NCBI GenBank assembly: GCA_038888615.1
Contig: JAWAID010000002.1
Coordinates: forward strand, 501,555-565,554
Length of the DNA stretch: 64,000 nucleotides
Reading direction: 5' to 3'
DNA from: Candidatus Korarchaeum sp.
Lineage (GTDB): Archaea > Korarchaeota > Korarchaeia > Korarchaeales > Korarchaeaceae
Positions within the stretch are counted from its first letter, which is position 1. Each line of letters opens with the position of its first letter. Shown here piece after piece: positions 8,605 through 17,424 of this stretch. The position numbers and the translations under genes are program-made. Under the pieces are notes generated by a model that saw only the letters and a program-made list of their open reading frames with translations, was not told where the DNA came from and made no database searches.

Positions 8605-9453
8605 ATGTCGGTCAGGGAGGTGGGGGCTGGGCAAACACTGAGGAGAATAGGGAGTGTCTTAAAACCAAAATATGAGAAACTAATAGATCTTTCTGACTCT
8701 TGGTACATTTTAATTGCCCCTACCTCCGCTAACTTCTCTCTCCTCTCTGATATCATTTCGAACGATCTGAGGATGATAGTTTCAGCTATCCTCGTGAACG
8801 ACGGGTCCGCCGGTGAGGGGATCGAGGAGTTCAAGGGGAAGCTGATAGCCCTAAACGGTAGGGAGAAGGTGATAGAGGAGATACTGGGTAAGGTAGATCA
8901 GGTGAAGATGATATCCCACTTCTCAGAGCTATCGGAGTTAATGAGGGGTTATGAGAGAGGACTGGGGCTCAGGGCTCTCGTTATATGCTCAGGGCCCTAT
9001 AAGATAGACCTCTTCCACCTCTCACTCTACCTGAACGCGAGGGCGATAGAACTGGGGGAGGAGGGTTACAGGGAACTGGTAGCGTACCCTACCTGGAAGC
9101 TGAGCGAGGTATCCCTATCCATACTCTACGTAGCCATGCTCCTGGAGGAGGTCGGGGAGAGGGTAACTCCTCACAACTTGGCTAAGTACGTCAAGCTGAG
9201 GGAGAAGGGAGGGGACACGAGATCGAAGGTGGTGAGCTTGGACTACCACGTCAGGAAGTACTTGGAGGTAGATGGGCTCCTCCAGAAGGAGAGGGACACC
9301 GAGAGCAGGAGGGGTATAGCTTACAAGCTCACTCCCAAGGGCCTGAGTGTAGCTAAGCTAGTAGAAGCCCACTTCAAGAGCTTAGGAATGAGGATGGAGG
9401 ATCACGTTGATGTGGAAGCGTTGAGGCAGTTCATCAAAGTCGAGGTGGAGTGA
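8605..9453 (+). CDS. CARF-like winged-helix transcriptional regulator
   Basis: A 282-residue protein in two parts. Residues about 30-165 look like a CARF-type Rossmann domain: a hydrophobic strand WYILIAPTS opens it, and a later strand-turn-helix LVICSGPYKIDLFHLSLYL resembles the ligand-loop motif of CARF proteins. Residues about 170-260 form a winged helix-turn-helix ending in YKLTPKGLSVAKLV. Such proteins (for example Csa3-like regulators) bind a cyclic oligonucleotide or other ligand and control transcription. No CRISPR locus is in the window. It is divergent from nurA-herA, with a 180-bp shared promoter region, so it may also control those repair genes. The CARF assignment is moderate; the winged helix is strong. 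Confidence 0.65.
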   Translation: MSVREVGAGQTLRRIGSVLKPKYEKLIDLSDSWYILIAPTSANFSLLSDIISNDLRMIVSAILVNDGSAGEGIEEFKGKLIALNGREKVIEEILGKVDQVKMISHFSELSELMRGYERGLGLRALVICSGPYKIDLFHLSLYLNARAIELGEEGYRELVAYPTWKLSEVSLSILYVAMLLEEVGERVTPHNLAKYVKLREKGGDTRSKVVSLDYHVRKYLEVDGLLQKERDTESRRGIAYKLTPKGLSVAKLVEAHFKSLGMRMEDHVDVEALRQFIKVEVE

Positions 9454-9460
9454 GGAACTG

Positions 9461-9928
9461 TTACATACAGCTCTCCTTCACTCTCTGAGTTATCATAGCG
9501 GGGCAGACCCTGGTGACCCCCCTCATCTCCCTTATCTCCTTGAGTATGCGATCCATCTCGCCCTCATCGCGTGCCCAGAGCTCCACCATTATCGCGTGAT
9601 CCCCAGCTGTTATCGACACGGACTTAGCGTAATCCCTCTCGGCCAGCTCCCTGGCCACCCTCACTATCTCCCCCGGCTCGACGTCCACACCGGTCAGAGA
9701 AACTATTGAGTAGCCTAGCAAAGCCGGGTTCAGCCTGACAGTGAATCCCTCTATTACCCCCAGCCTCTCCAACCTCCTTATCCTCTTCCTGACAGCTACA
9801 TCGCTTATCCCGAGCTTCTCAGCGATCCTCCTGAAGGAGACCCTTCCGTCCCTGGCTATCATACCTATTATCTGCTTGTCCCTCTCGTCAAGCCTCAACT
9901 TCCTCGCATTCCCCCCTTTCATGCGCAT
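9461..9928 (-). CDS. Lrp/AsnC-family transcriptional regulator
   Basis: A 155-residue protein with an N-terminal helix-turn-helix (ERDKQIIGMIARDGRVSFRR then IAEKLGISDVAVRKRIRRLE) and a C-terminal ferredoxin-like RAM domain (about 70-150) that binds amino acids or other small effectors and drives oligomerisation. Length is typical. The start ATG 9928 follows an AT-rich TATA-like TTTTTTAG by about 25 bp. It lies downstream of the ferritin-like gene on the same strand, separated by 71 bp. Target genes are not evident. Confidence 0.92.
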   Translation of the reverse strand: MRMKGGNARKLRLDERDKQIIGMIARDGRVSFRRIAEKLGISDVAVRKRIRRLERLGVIEGFTVRLNPALLGYSIVSLTGVDVEPGEIVRVARELAERDYAKSVSITAGDHAIMVELWARDEGEMDRILKEIREMRGVTRVCPAMITQRVKESCM

Positions 9929-9999
9929 ACCCTCACATGCTCACTAAAAAATGTTTTCATCACATCAGGGTTATCGAACGCATTAGGAACCCTCAAGGA

Positions 10000-10434
10000 T
10001 CACAAACCCTCGAGCACTGTGGTGAAAAAGTCGTGATGATCCTCCTCATCCCTCAATATCTTTTTGAATAACTCCGCTGTAGTAACATCCCCCTCCTCCT
10101 GAGCTGTCTCTATTATCTGCTTGTACAGGGTTATGGCGTTCTCCTCATCCCTCACGTCCTGCTCCACCATCTCCCTCAAGTTGTTCCCAACCCTTATGGG
10201 ATCGGGAGTAACTGTAGGAGTGCCTCCTAAGTACCAGAGCCTCTCAGCTATGGCCTCAGCGTGTTTCATCTCCTCCACAGCTATCTCCTTGAACTTACTC
10301 GATAGCAACGCGTGAATGGGTCCTACCGTCTGGATGTGCTGCCACATGTACTGTATCGATACCTGCAACTCCCTAGCTATGGCCCTATTTAGCATGGACT
10401 TCAACTTATCGCTCGCTTTCCCAGCGACCACCAT
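10000..10434 (-). CDS. ferritin-like / bacterioferritin-type diiron protein
   Basis: A 144-residue four-helix-bundle protein. Carboxylate and histidine iron ligands are visible in order: ARELQVSIQYMW (Glu), EEMKHAEAIAERL (E-x-x-H), DVRDEENAITLYK (Glu) and LRDEEDHHDFF (E-x-x-H). This is the ferritin/Dps/rubrerythrin-like core without a rubredoxin tail. It would store iron or detoxify peroxide. A ribosome site GGTGATCC sits just before ATG 10434, and a TATA-like TTTATATTT lies about 35 bp upstream. Confidence 0.85.
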   Translation of the reverse strand: MVVAGKASDKLKSMLNRAIARELQVSIQYMWQHIQTVGPIHALLSSKFKEIAVEEMKHAEAIAERLWYLGGTPTVTPDPIRVGNNLREMVEQDVRDEENAITLYKQIIETAQEEGDVTTAELFKKILRDEEDHHDFFTTVLEGL

Positions 10435-10514
10435 TGGATCACCTTCGAAACGATGAAGTACGAAAATATAAAGACATATGGTAGGAAAGTAAACCTAATC
10501 TCTCGAGCCCCCGG

Positions 10515-11312
10515 GTGAAGTTTATTTGCGTCCCTGCAGTTAACCTAGGAGGTCGGACCATCCAAGAGAGCCTTATAATACTGAGCTCCCTGCAACCCGA
10601 GGCTCAGAGGGAAGGGGAGAGGAGGAGGTTAGATCCCCTAGTGCTGGGCTCTGTGACGCTCTTAGGTCTGAATCAGGAGGAGTTAGTAGCTAGCGACAGG
10701 AGGCTCAAGAGAGCGGGGCTCTTTGAAGTACCTAGGGGTTCGATACTGGCTTTACTAGCTCCTACCAGGGGAGGCTTAGCGAAACTGGTATCGATAGGCC
10801 GAGTTTTGGTCACAGTGAGTAGGCTGAGCGATGCCTACTCCTCATACAGCCCAGCAGGTTACGATGAGCTCAAGGAGCTGGACGAGGAGATAAAGGGAAT
10901 AATAGGCAGTAGGGGCGTGGTGACGCCCGTGGAGAGGGTGAAGGACGGGTACCTCATACTGGCTGAGAACGTCCTGAGGGAGGGGATATACTACTCCGGG
11001 ATGGGTGAGTTCCCCGACGACGGCTACCTTCTCTCCGGGAGGTGGCTTGACTTGGCGGGTCTGAAGGGCGGGATAGCGGGTCTCTGGGGCAGGGTTTGGG
11101 GTAGGCTTTTCGTATTAGAGCCTGGAGAAGCCGTGATGCTCATGCTGGGTTTGATGGCCTCCTCGCCGACGATAGAGGAACTGGTGACGGATGGGGATGT
11201 GGACGCCCTCAAGGGGATGAGCCAGCACGAGGTCTTCGTGAGGCTGCTCGAGGGGGAGGTTAGGAGGATAAAGTACATGGGCTGGCACCTGATGAGGAGG
11301 GGTCAGGGTTGA
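10515..11312 (+). CDS. unrecognised conserved-looking protein of the lipoate operon
   Basis: A 265-codon frame with the codon use of its neighbours, so probably real, but no family was recognised. It has no signal peptide or obvious membrane segment. The middle is rich in basic and acidic residues (ELKELDEEIKGIIGSRG) and the C-terminal third contains hydrophobic stretches (LEPGEAVMLMLGLMASSP). Its stop overlaps the TTG start of lplA by four bases, so it is co-translated with the lipoate ligase genes. The true start is uncertain: the GTG at 10515 overlaps a TATA-like TTTATT, and initiation further downstream is likely. A role in lipoate use is only a guess from position. Confidence 0.55.
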   Translation: MKFICVPAVNLGGRTIQESLIILSSLQPEAQREGERRRLDPLVLGSVTLLGLNQEELVASDRRLKRAGLFEVPRGSILALLAPTRGGLAKLVSIGRVLVTVSRLSDAYSSYSPAGYDELKELDEEIKGIIGSRGVVTPVERVKDGYLILAENVLREGIYYSGMGEFPDDGYLLSGRWLDLAGLKGGIAGLWGRVWGRLFVLEPGEAVMLMLGLMASSPTIEELVTDGDVDALKGMSQHEVFVRLLEGEVRRIKYMGWHLMRRGQG

Positions 11313-12040
11313 GGTGGAGGCTCCTGCTGGAATCGGGAGACGCTGCCACTAACATGGCCATAGATGAGGCTTTGATGAGGTTCGGGATCCCCACAATAAG
11401 GTTCTACAGGTTCTCGCCTAGCAGCGTAACTATAGGTTACTTCCAGAGGGTCAGCTCAGCTGTCAACCTGGAGGAGGCGATGAAGGGCGGTGTCAGAGTG
11501 GTCAGGAGGATAACTGGTGGCGGCTCAGTTTATCACGATGAGAGAGGGGAGCTAACTTACTCGATAGTGGCTCCTGTGGAGCTCTTCCCCAAGGGGTTTG
11601 CTGAGAGCATGCGTTACGTGTGCGAGGGCGTGGTCAGAACGGTGAGGGCCTTCGGCCTGGATGCGGAGTTCTCAGGTGTGAACGATGTCGTTGTAGCTGG
11701 AAGGAAGCTATCGGGAAGCGCTCAAGCTAGGGAGCAGGGTATCCTGCTCCAGCATGGGACCATAATGTACGCTACCGACCTGGAGAAGCTGGCCTCACTC
11801 CTGATAGCCCCTAAGGAGAAGCTCTCGGACAAGGGGATTAGCTCGATACTGGAGAGGGTGACCACGGTCTCCAGGGAGCTTGGGAGGAGCGTTAGCTTTG
11901 ATGAGGTCCTTGAGGCAGCTCTAGAAGGTTTTTCATTCTTAGGAGAATTTCAGGAGGGTGAGCTGAGCGAGGAGGAGTGGAGGTTAGTTGATATGCTTGT
12001 GGAGAAGTATTCCAGCGACTCTTGGAACTTCAGGAGGTGA
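11309..12040 (+). CDS. lplA: lipoate-protein ligase, catalytic subunit
   Basis: A 243-residue BPL/LplA-fold protein. RRITGGGSVYHD (residues 66-77) is the lipoyl-AMP binding loop and GRKLSGSAQ carries the catalytic lysine (Lys133). It activates lipoate with ATP and attaches it to lysine of lipoyl domains such as glycine cleavage H protein or 2-oxoacid dehydrogenase E2. The C-terminal domain found in bacterial LplA is missing and is instead encoded by the next gene, four bases downstream, as in Thermoplasma. Start TTG 11309 overlaps the preceding stop (TTGA). Confidence 0.92.
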   Translation: MRWRLLLESGDAATNMAIDEALMRFGIPTIRFYRFSPSSVTIGYFQRVSSAVNLEEAMKGGVRVVRRITGGGSVYHDERGELTYSIVAPVELFPKGFAESMRYVCEGVVRTVRAFGLDAEFSGVNDVVVAGRKLSGSAQAREQGILLQHGTIMYATDLEKLASLLIAPKEKLSDKGISSILERVTTVSRELGRSVSFDEVLEAALEGFSFLGEFQEGELSEEEWRLVDMLVEKYSSDSWNFRR

Positions 12041-12044
12041 TCCC

Positions 12045-12302
12045 ATGAGGGTGATAAGGTCCAAAGCTGGGAAGACGCTGGAGCTGATCGTCGAGCTCGA
12101 GGGTGATGTTATAAGGCGCATCGAGATATCGGGAGATTTCATGGCTCACCCTACCGAGGCCATAGAGGGTCTGGAGAGGAGGCTCAGGGGTGTTAGATTG
12201 GGAGAGCATGCGGAAGTGATCAGGGAAGCGCTGAAGGATGTTGAGCTGATCGGGATAACCGTGGAGGACATATTGAACGCGTTAGGGGAAAAGTTCGAGT
12301 AG
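12045..12302 (+). CDS. lplB: lipoate-protein ligase accessory subunit
   Basis: An 85-residue protein equal to the C-terminal accessory domain of bacterial LplA. It starts at ATG 12045, directly after the strong ribosome site GGAGGTGATCCC that spans the lplA stop. In the two-subunit archaeal ligase this part is required for lipoyl-AMP formation. Motifs include KTLELIVELEGDVIRRIEIS and the helical EAIEGLERRLRG. The operon ends here, followed by a T-run terminator. Confidence 0.88.
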   Translation: MRVIRSKAGKTLELIVELEGDVIRRIEISGDFMAHPTEAIEGLERRLRGVRLGEHAEVIREALKDVELIGITVEDILNALGEKFE

Positions 12303-12326
12303 ATTTAGTCAATTTCCGGGCTTCAA

Positions 12327-12333
12327 TTTTTTT
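12327..12333 (+). terminator. T-run terminator after lplB
   Basis: Seven T residues occur 25 bp after the lplB stop, the usual archaeal intrinsic termination signal. Confidence 0.5.
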
Positions 12334-12536
12334 CCATTAGCTCCTCTCGAAGACTCATTGGAATACACGACTCTCTCAGGAGTCCTTAGACATGAATTTA
12401 CGTAGTTATCTGGATCTGATGGATATTCGAGCTTCTAGGATTACATCACACCCCCAATATCGAATTTCACATTCATTGGAGCGGAGGCCCCACATTAAGC
12501 TGATTTCAGACGCTAAACCATCGTCTTAGAACAAAC

Positions 12537-12765
12537 ATGGGAGGATGGCACTACTGGCTCCCTCAGCACTGTAGGCATAAGATTGAGTTGGCTGCTAGGC
12601 GTATTGAGGGCCAGATCCGGTATCTGAATGGTGCTATAAGCCTCTTAACGGGAGGAATGAGGTGCTTTTCCAGAAGGTTGATGCCTACTCTAAACACGAC
12701 ATGAAGAGGGCTAATGTTTACGCTAATGAGCTCGCTGAGATTAGGACGATGGCTTCAGGGGTTAG
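12537..12765 (+). pseudogene. ESCRT-III / CdvB-like remnant
   Basis: ATG 12537 opens a frame reading HKIELAARRIEGQIRYLNGA. A frameshift near 12652-12660 moves the family similarity to the next frame, which continues NEVLFQKVDAYSKHD and KRANVYANELAEIRTMASGV. Together these form the helix 1-2 hairpin of archaeal CdvB/Snf7 proteins, which build membrane-cutting filaments in cell division. The rest of the gene is gone: the sequence runs directly into an ABC-2 permease remnant. It is not functional. Confidence 0.65.
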
Positions 12766-13190
12766 AGCGATCTTTCAGGCGCTAATAGTTATACCAGTAG
12801 CATCACTCATAGGTGTGAGATTTACACCCAATATTTTATGCTTCATCTTGGCTCTGCTGATAATCTTCGTTTCCTCCGGGCTTCGCGGCAACATCAATCC
12901 TTATAGCTTCATTCATGAAGATCAGGGAGAGGTTTATGAGTATAGGGCAGGCGCTAATGATGCCGCTATTCTTCACAAGCAACGCATTATACTCCATCGC
13001 GATAATGCCCTGGGTAATGCAGTGCATAGTGCGCTTCAACCCAATGAGCTATATCGTGGACGCCGTTAGATCACTGATGATAACAGGGGATTTAATGAGC
13101 CTCCCAATAGACCTGCAGGCTTATTATCTCGGCGTTCACCCTTCTCATGATACTTTTCCGCGGGGAATGGAGTTAAACTTTTCCGAGGTC
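12766..13190 (+). pseudogene. ABC-2 type permease remnant
   Basis: Hydrophobic segments typical of the ABC-2 exporter permease are spread over two frames: RFTPNILCFILALLIIFVSS in one, then SIGQALMMPLFFTSNALYSI and RFNPMSYIVDAVRSLMI in another. The N-terminal half is absent and at least one frameshift is needed near 12880-12915. No ATPase partner gene is nearby. Confidence 0.6.
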
Positions 13191-13192
13191 TT

Positions 13193-14120
13193 ATCAGAGG
13201 GCCTTAGGGCTATTCTTCAGGTAATCGCCTACTTCACAGTTGGAATGGTTGGAGCAGCGCTTTTCCTCCATTTTATTATGGGATGGGGCTGATTGACAGC
13301 TTCATGCTTGAATCCATAATCAGCCAAACAGGAGCCGTAGTTATTGTGCCCTTGGCTAAAAGGATTGGGTTCAAGCGGAGACAGTGGCCATACTTTCTAT
13401 CGAGGCAACTGTAATTAGCATATTCAACATAGTTTTCTTTTCAGCTTTCCTAGGAGCACGACTTAGCGGAGTTTTAAACCTTGCTGAAGCCATAACTCCA
13501 ATAATAGTGAAATTCTCTGTTGAGAATAGTAGTAGGGGTTATTGTAGGGTACTTTGCCTACAAATCTTATTCCTTACTTCAGAGAGAAGAGTTCACGTAT
13601 ATGGCCACGCTGGGGATACTGCTGTTTGGCTATACCATTTCAGAAATACTGAAGGGAGCGGTGCTCTCACAGTCCTCACTATCGGCATCATCTTAGGGAA
13701 CGACAGAGAGATCCTTAGGATGCTTGGGAAAAATCCTCCACCTGCGAACGCCTTCTCCGAACTAAAAAGTATTTAGAGCGCTTTAAAGCAGAGGCTTCTT
13801 TTATTCTCAGAACATTCTTCTTCATGGTGTTGGGCTCATTGTTCGAGGTATCATCACTAAGCCTATTCATAGCACTAGCTTATGATCTACCAATCATCGG
13901 CATCCTCTTAGCTACGCGCTACTTGGTTACTTCAATGTCGACGTGAAGGAGTCCCATGTTTTCTGAGAGGAAGATAATTACGGGTATGTGTGCGCTTGGA
14001 TTAACACCAGCCCTCCTAAGCCTAATACCCCTACAGTATGACCTGCCCAACTCTAACCTTTACACACTCATCACCACAAACCTGATAGTACTAACCAATA
14101 TCCTAACCCAATATCGACTA
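13193..14120 (+). pseudogene. cation/proton antiporter remnant
   Basis: Membrane segments of a CPA-type Na+(K+)/H+ antiporter can be followed through at least four frame changes: LRAILQVIAYFTVGMVGAAL, LESIISQTGAVVIVPLAKRI, TVISIFNIVFFSAFLGARLS, ALTVLTIGIILGNDREILRM, FILRTFFFMVLGSLFEVSSL and a final LGLTPALLSLIPLQYDLPNS. Order and spacing match one intact ancestral gene. It is dead in its present form. It lies convergent to the proton ATPase gene, another ion-gradient function. Confidence 0.65.
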
Positions 14121-14221
14121 TAAAAATGCGGAAGAAAAACAGAAACAAAGATTACATCAAGATATCTCAAACCTCTTTGTTCTAAATCATTTGTCAGTAA
14201 GTGATGTAAATTAAGAAAGTT

Positions 14222-16555
14222 TTATACGTGGCCAAAAATTTTGTATACCGCGATTTTAGCGGCATCTGTAGCCAGCAATGTCACCATAATAATGTAGATC
14301 AGCGCTAACGCTATGGCATGTGGGGGCAGTGATGGTATTATTATGCCTATCCATACGAGCATTGTCGCAGCCACGCTGTCAACTATTATGGTTAGCAGCA
14401 TGTACCTGCTTGGTTTCGAGCCCCAAAATGCTCTAGTCTCCCTGAAGTTCACTATATTTAAAAGCCCCGAGAGGAGGAGTATATAGAACATGAAGCTCTG
14501 TAGCTGCGGATACGATAGATTGATGAGCTTTGCTATATGTAGCGCTATAAATAGTTCCGCGAGTTTCACGATGCCGAGCATAGTTGATATTAATGCGAGC
14601 TTCCTCACATTCCATTTCTCCGGCCTTCTACCCGGCTTTAATACGTCGATACTTATGGATAGCGTTACAAAATCGTAGAGGAAAAGCATTAATATCATGT
14701 GCGTGGGCGTTAATGTTGGGAGCCCAAGGAGCAGCGTTGATATAGCCACAAAATATACTATGCTGAAGGTCTTAACGATCTTGTTTATGGTCCAGACAAC
14801 TATCTTCCTATAGGTCATTCTCCCAAGTCTTATAATGTCGGCGATCTCCCTTAACCCCGGAGATGTGAGCACTGCAGAGGCAACTGATTTCGCCACGTCC
14901 GTGGCCCCGCTCACGGCTATGCCTAGGTCCGCCTTCTTAAGCGCCGGCGCATCATTCACTCCGTCACCCGTCATGCCGACCACATGTCCCTTCTTCTGTA
15001 GAGTTTCTACGATATTGTACTTGTCCTCAGGTACGACTTCCGCGAATATCTCAATATCCTCGACGCCTTCAGTTAGCTGCTCTTTTGAAATCTCCCTCAG
15101 GCTAATAGCCTTCTCGCCTATGCCAACTTTACTCGCTATGGCTTTAGCTATGTGTATATTATCCCCTGTAACCATTTTTGGTGTTACACCAAGGCTCTTT
15201 ATGACACCTATAAATTGCTTAGAATCTTCGCGGGGCCTGTCATAGAGCCCTAACAGCCCAATGATCTCAATGACGTTCTGCTGGGCCTCCATTGCCACGG
15301 CCAGCGGCCTAAGCCCCTCTCTACTGAGCCCCGTAATGATCTCCCCAATATCCTCCTCGTTGCTATAGGCGGCTAGCTGGAGAAGCGCCTGTGGCGCACC
15401 CTTAATAACTCTCAGCTTTCTTCCCTGAATCTGAACTAGTGCTTCGCTCCTCTTCGTCTCCGGCGTGAATGGCTTAAATTCTAGGATGCTTGCCACGTTT
15501 ATGTTAATGTTCATCTCTTTAGCTTTCTGTCTAATGGCGTTATCTATGGGATCTTTCGTTATCTCCTCTGATGCCAGAGCAGCATATAGCAAAACGTCTT
15601 CCTCGCAATATCCGCTACCTAACGAGATCACCCTGTCAACCACTATCCTGTTCTCAGTTATTGTCCCCGTTTTATCTAGGCATATAACGTCCATCATGGA
15701 GGCAGCCTCTATGGCCTCAAGCCTTCTGACAACTATACCGCTCTTCGCGAGCTCAACGCTTCCCAAGGCCAGAGTTATAGTGGTCATGGCTGGCAGGGCT
15801 ATGGGTATTGAGGCTAGGAGCAGCGTTAAGGTGAAGGGTAGGAGATCTAAAATGTTAAGCCCCGCCAGAATAAGCTTAGCTACAACCAAGATTATGAAGA
15901 GGGAGTCTACTAGAAGAAGCCACTTAGTTATGCTGTTGGTTATCTCCTCTATTAGGAGCCTAGGCTTCGCTATTTGGACAAGTTCGATGGTTCTACCGAA
16001 GCGCGTCCTTACACCTGTCGCAACTATCCTGATGATTGCCTCTCCCCTAACAACGGTGGTTCCAGCGTAAACGTTATCTTTAACGCTTTTCTCAGCGGGT
16101 ATAGATTCGCCGGTCAGCGCGGATTCGTCAACAGTTATAGAACCCTCCACGATAACGCCGTCAGCTGGCGCAATGTCGCCCATAGAGATCTTCACAATAT
16201 CATCTGGCACAATGCGTTCAGCTGCAACATCAACCCACTTACCATCCCTCAGAGCTTTCACGGTCACTTTTAGCTTCGATTTAAGCACCTCAATGGCCCT
16301 ACCAGCCCTATATCCATGAACAACACCTATAGCTGCATTTACGAGGAGCAGCGAAACCATTATAGCGAAGTCAACGTATTTCCCTAAAACAAAAGAGATC
16401 GCGGCGGCCACTTCTATAGTATAGGGCGTTAGCCCTGTGAGCTTCTTTAGGAAAGACACCGCGATATTCTCCCCCTTTTCAGGCACCTTATTGGGGCCGT
16501 AGATTTTGAGTCTCTCAACGACTTCCTCGCTAGTTAGACCTTTATGCCCGCTCAT
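14222..16555 (-). CDS. P-type proton-efflux ATPase (P3A family)
   Basis: A 777-residue, apparently intact pump. It shows the actuator motif ALTGESIPAEK, the phosphorylation site CLDKTGTITENR, the nucleotide-domain KGAP and MVTGDN motifs, and the hinge MTGDGVNDAPALKKADLGIAV. Membrane segments are placed as in plasma-membrane H+-ATPases, with the C-terminal group from about residue 590 on. It uses ATP to expel protons and so sets membrane potential or cytoplasmic pH. The ATPases of this family also occur in other archaea. It is the only intact gene in a 7-kb stretch of remnants, and its codon use is richer in A/T-ending codons than flanking genes, which suggests transfer. A palindrome AAGAATTCTT and a TATA-like TTAAAAAC lie upstream. 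Confidence 0.92.
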   Translation of the reverse strand: MSGHKGLTSEEVVERLKIYGPNKVPEKGENIAVSFLKKLTGLTPYTIEVAAAISFVLGKYVDFAIMVSLLLVNAAIGVVHGYRAGRAIEVLKSKLKVTVKALRDGKWVDVAAERIVPDDIVKISMGDIAPADGVIVEGSITVDESALTGESIPAEKSVKDNVYAGTTVVRGEAIIRIVATGVRTRFGRTIELVQIAKPRLLIEEITNSITKWLLLVDSLFIILVVAKLILAGLNILDLLPFTLTLLLASIPIALPAMTTITLALGSVELAKSGIVVRRLEAIEAASMMDVICLDKTGTITENRIVVDRVISLGSGYCEEDVLLYAALASEEITKDPIDNAIRQKAKEMNININVASILEFKPFTPETKRSEALVQIQGRKLRVIKGAPQALLQLAAYSNEEDIGEIITGLSREGLRPLAVAMEAQQNVIEIIGLLGLYDRPREDSKQFIGVIKSLGVTPKMVTGDNIHIAKAIASKVGIGEKAISLREISKEQLTEGVEDIEIFAEVVPEDKYNIVETLQKKGHVVGMTGDGVNDAPALKKADLGIAVSGATDVAKSVASAVLTSPGLREIADIIRLGRMTYRKIVVWTINKIVKTFSIVYFVAISTLLLGLPTLTPTHMILMLFLYDFVTLSISIDVLKPGRRPEKWNVRKLALISTMLGIVKLAELFIALHIAKLINLSYPQLQSFMFYILLLSGLLNIVNFRETRAFWGSKPSRYMLLTIIVDSVAATMLVWIGIIIPSLPPHAIALALIYIIMVTLLATDAAKIAVYKIFGHV

Positions 16556-16643
16556 CTCGTATACCTACGCATCTACACCGTTTTTAACAAGAATTCTTAA
16601 GTATTTCTTCTTATTGTCAGTTTCAACATAATGGCGATTAGGG

Positions 16644-17424
16644 ATGGATAGAAGAATCTTAGTGGTGTTTGTGCTACTTGGGCTTATCTCTTTAGCTGCC
16701 GATATGGTTTATGAGGGGGCTAGGTCTTCTATTGGAGCCTATCTAGAGCATTTAGGGGCTCCGCCTATCGCTTCATCCATTACTAGCTAGGTGAATTTAT
16801 CGGATATGTCCTCAGGTTTGTAAGCGGTGTTTTAGCCTACCACCTTGGGTCTTCGGCTGCTTTCTGGGGCTTTGTAGCGTTGGGCTACGCCATGAATGTT
16901 ATGGTTTTACCCTTCCTTGCCTTCGCGGGCTTCTGGTGGATCACAACATCACTATATCTCTTAGAGAGGGTTGGAAAGGGCTTAAGGACTCCCCTGAGGG
17001 ATGTGATTTTAGCTGAGGTTACGGAAGGGATTGGTAGGGGGAAGGCTTCGGCCTCCACGAGTTTATGGATCAAGCAGGCGTCCTAGCAGGCCCACTACTC
17101 TTCACAATGATTACTCTAAAGCATTTCTAACACTTCTAATTCCGGGCATATTGATTATGATTCGTGTTCACAGCGTGGTCTCTTTACCCAAAGATTAGGG
17201 GAGTTGAGGTTTCACCGAAGAAGATTTCGTTTAGGGGTTTAGATGGAAGGTTCTGGCTATACGTGCTCTCAATGACCTCGCAGTCCATAGGCATTGTGCA
17301 CTGGGCTATAGCATCCCTAACTTCCTGAAATACTGGGGGATCTTAGGGGACGCTGATATAGCGATACTATACGCGATCGCGATGGGCGTGGATGCCCTCA
17401 TAGCCGTCGCCAGCAGTTCCAAGA
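16644..17424 (+). pseudogene. MFS transporter remnant, 5' part
   Basis: ATG 16644 starts a frame with GLISLAADMVYEGARSSIGA, a stop follows after SITS, and similarity resumes in other frames: AAFWGFVALGYAMNVMVLPF, LLERVGKGLRTPLRDVILAE and later KISFRGLDGRFWLYVLSMTS, ending at VAVASSSKI-like codons near 17424. These are the first half of a major-facilitator transporter of the VYEGARS type. Multiple stops and frameshifts make it non-functional. The other half resumes at about 17779, after the TnpB-type insertion. Confidence 0.65.
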
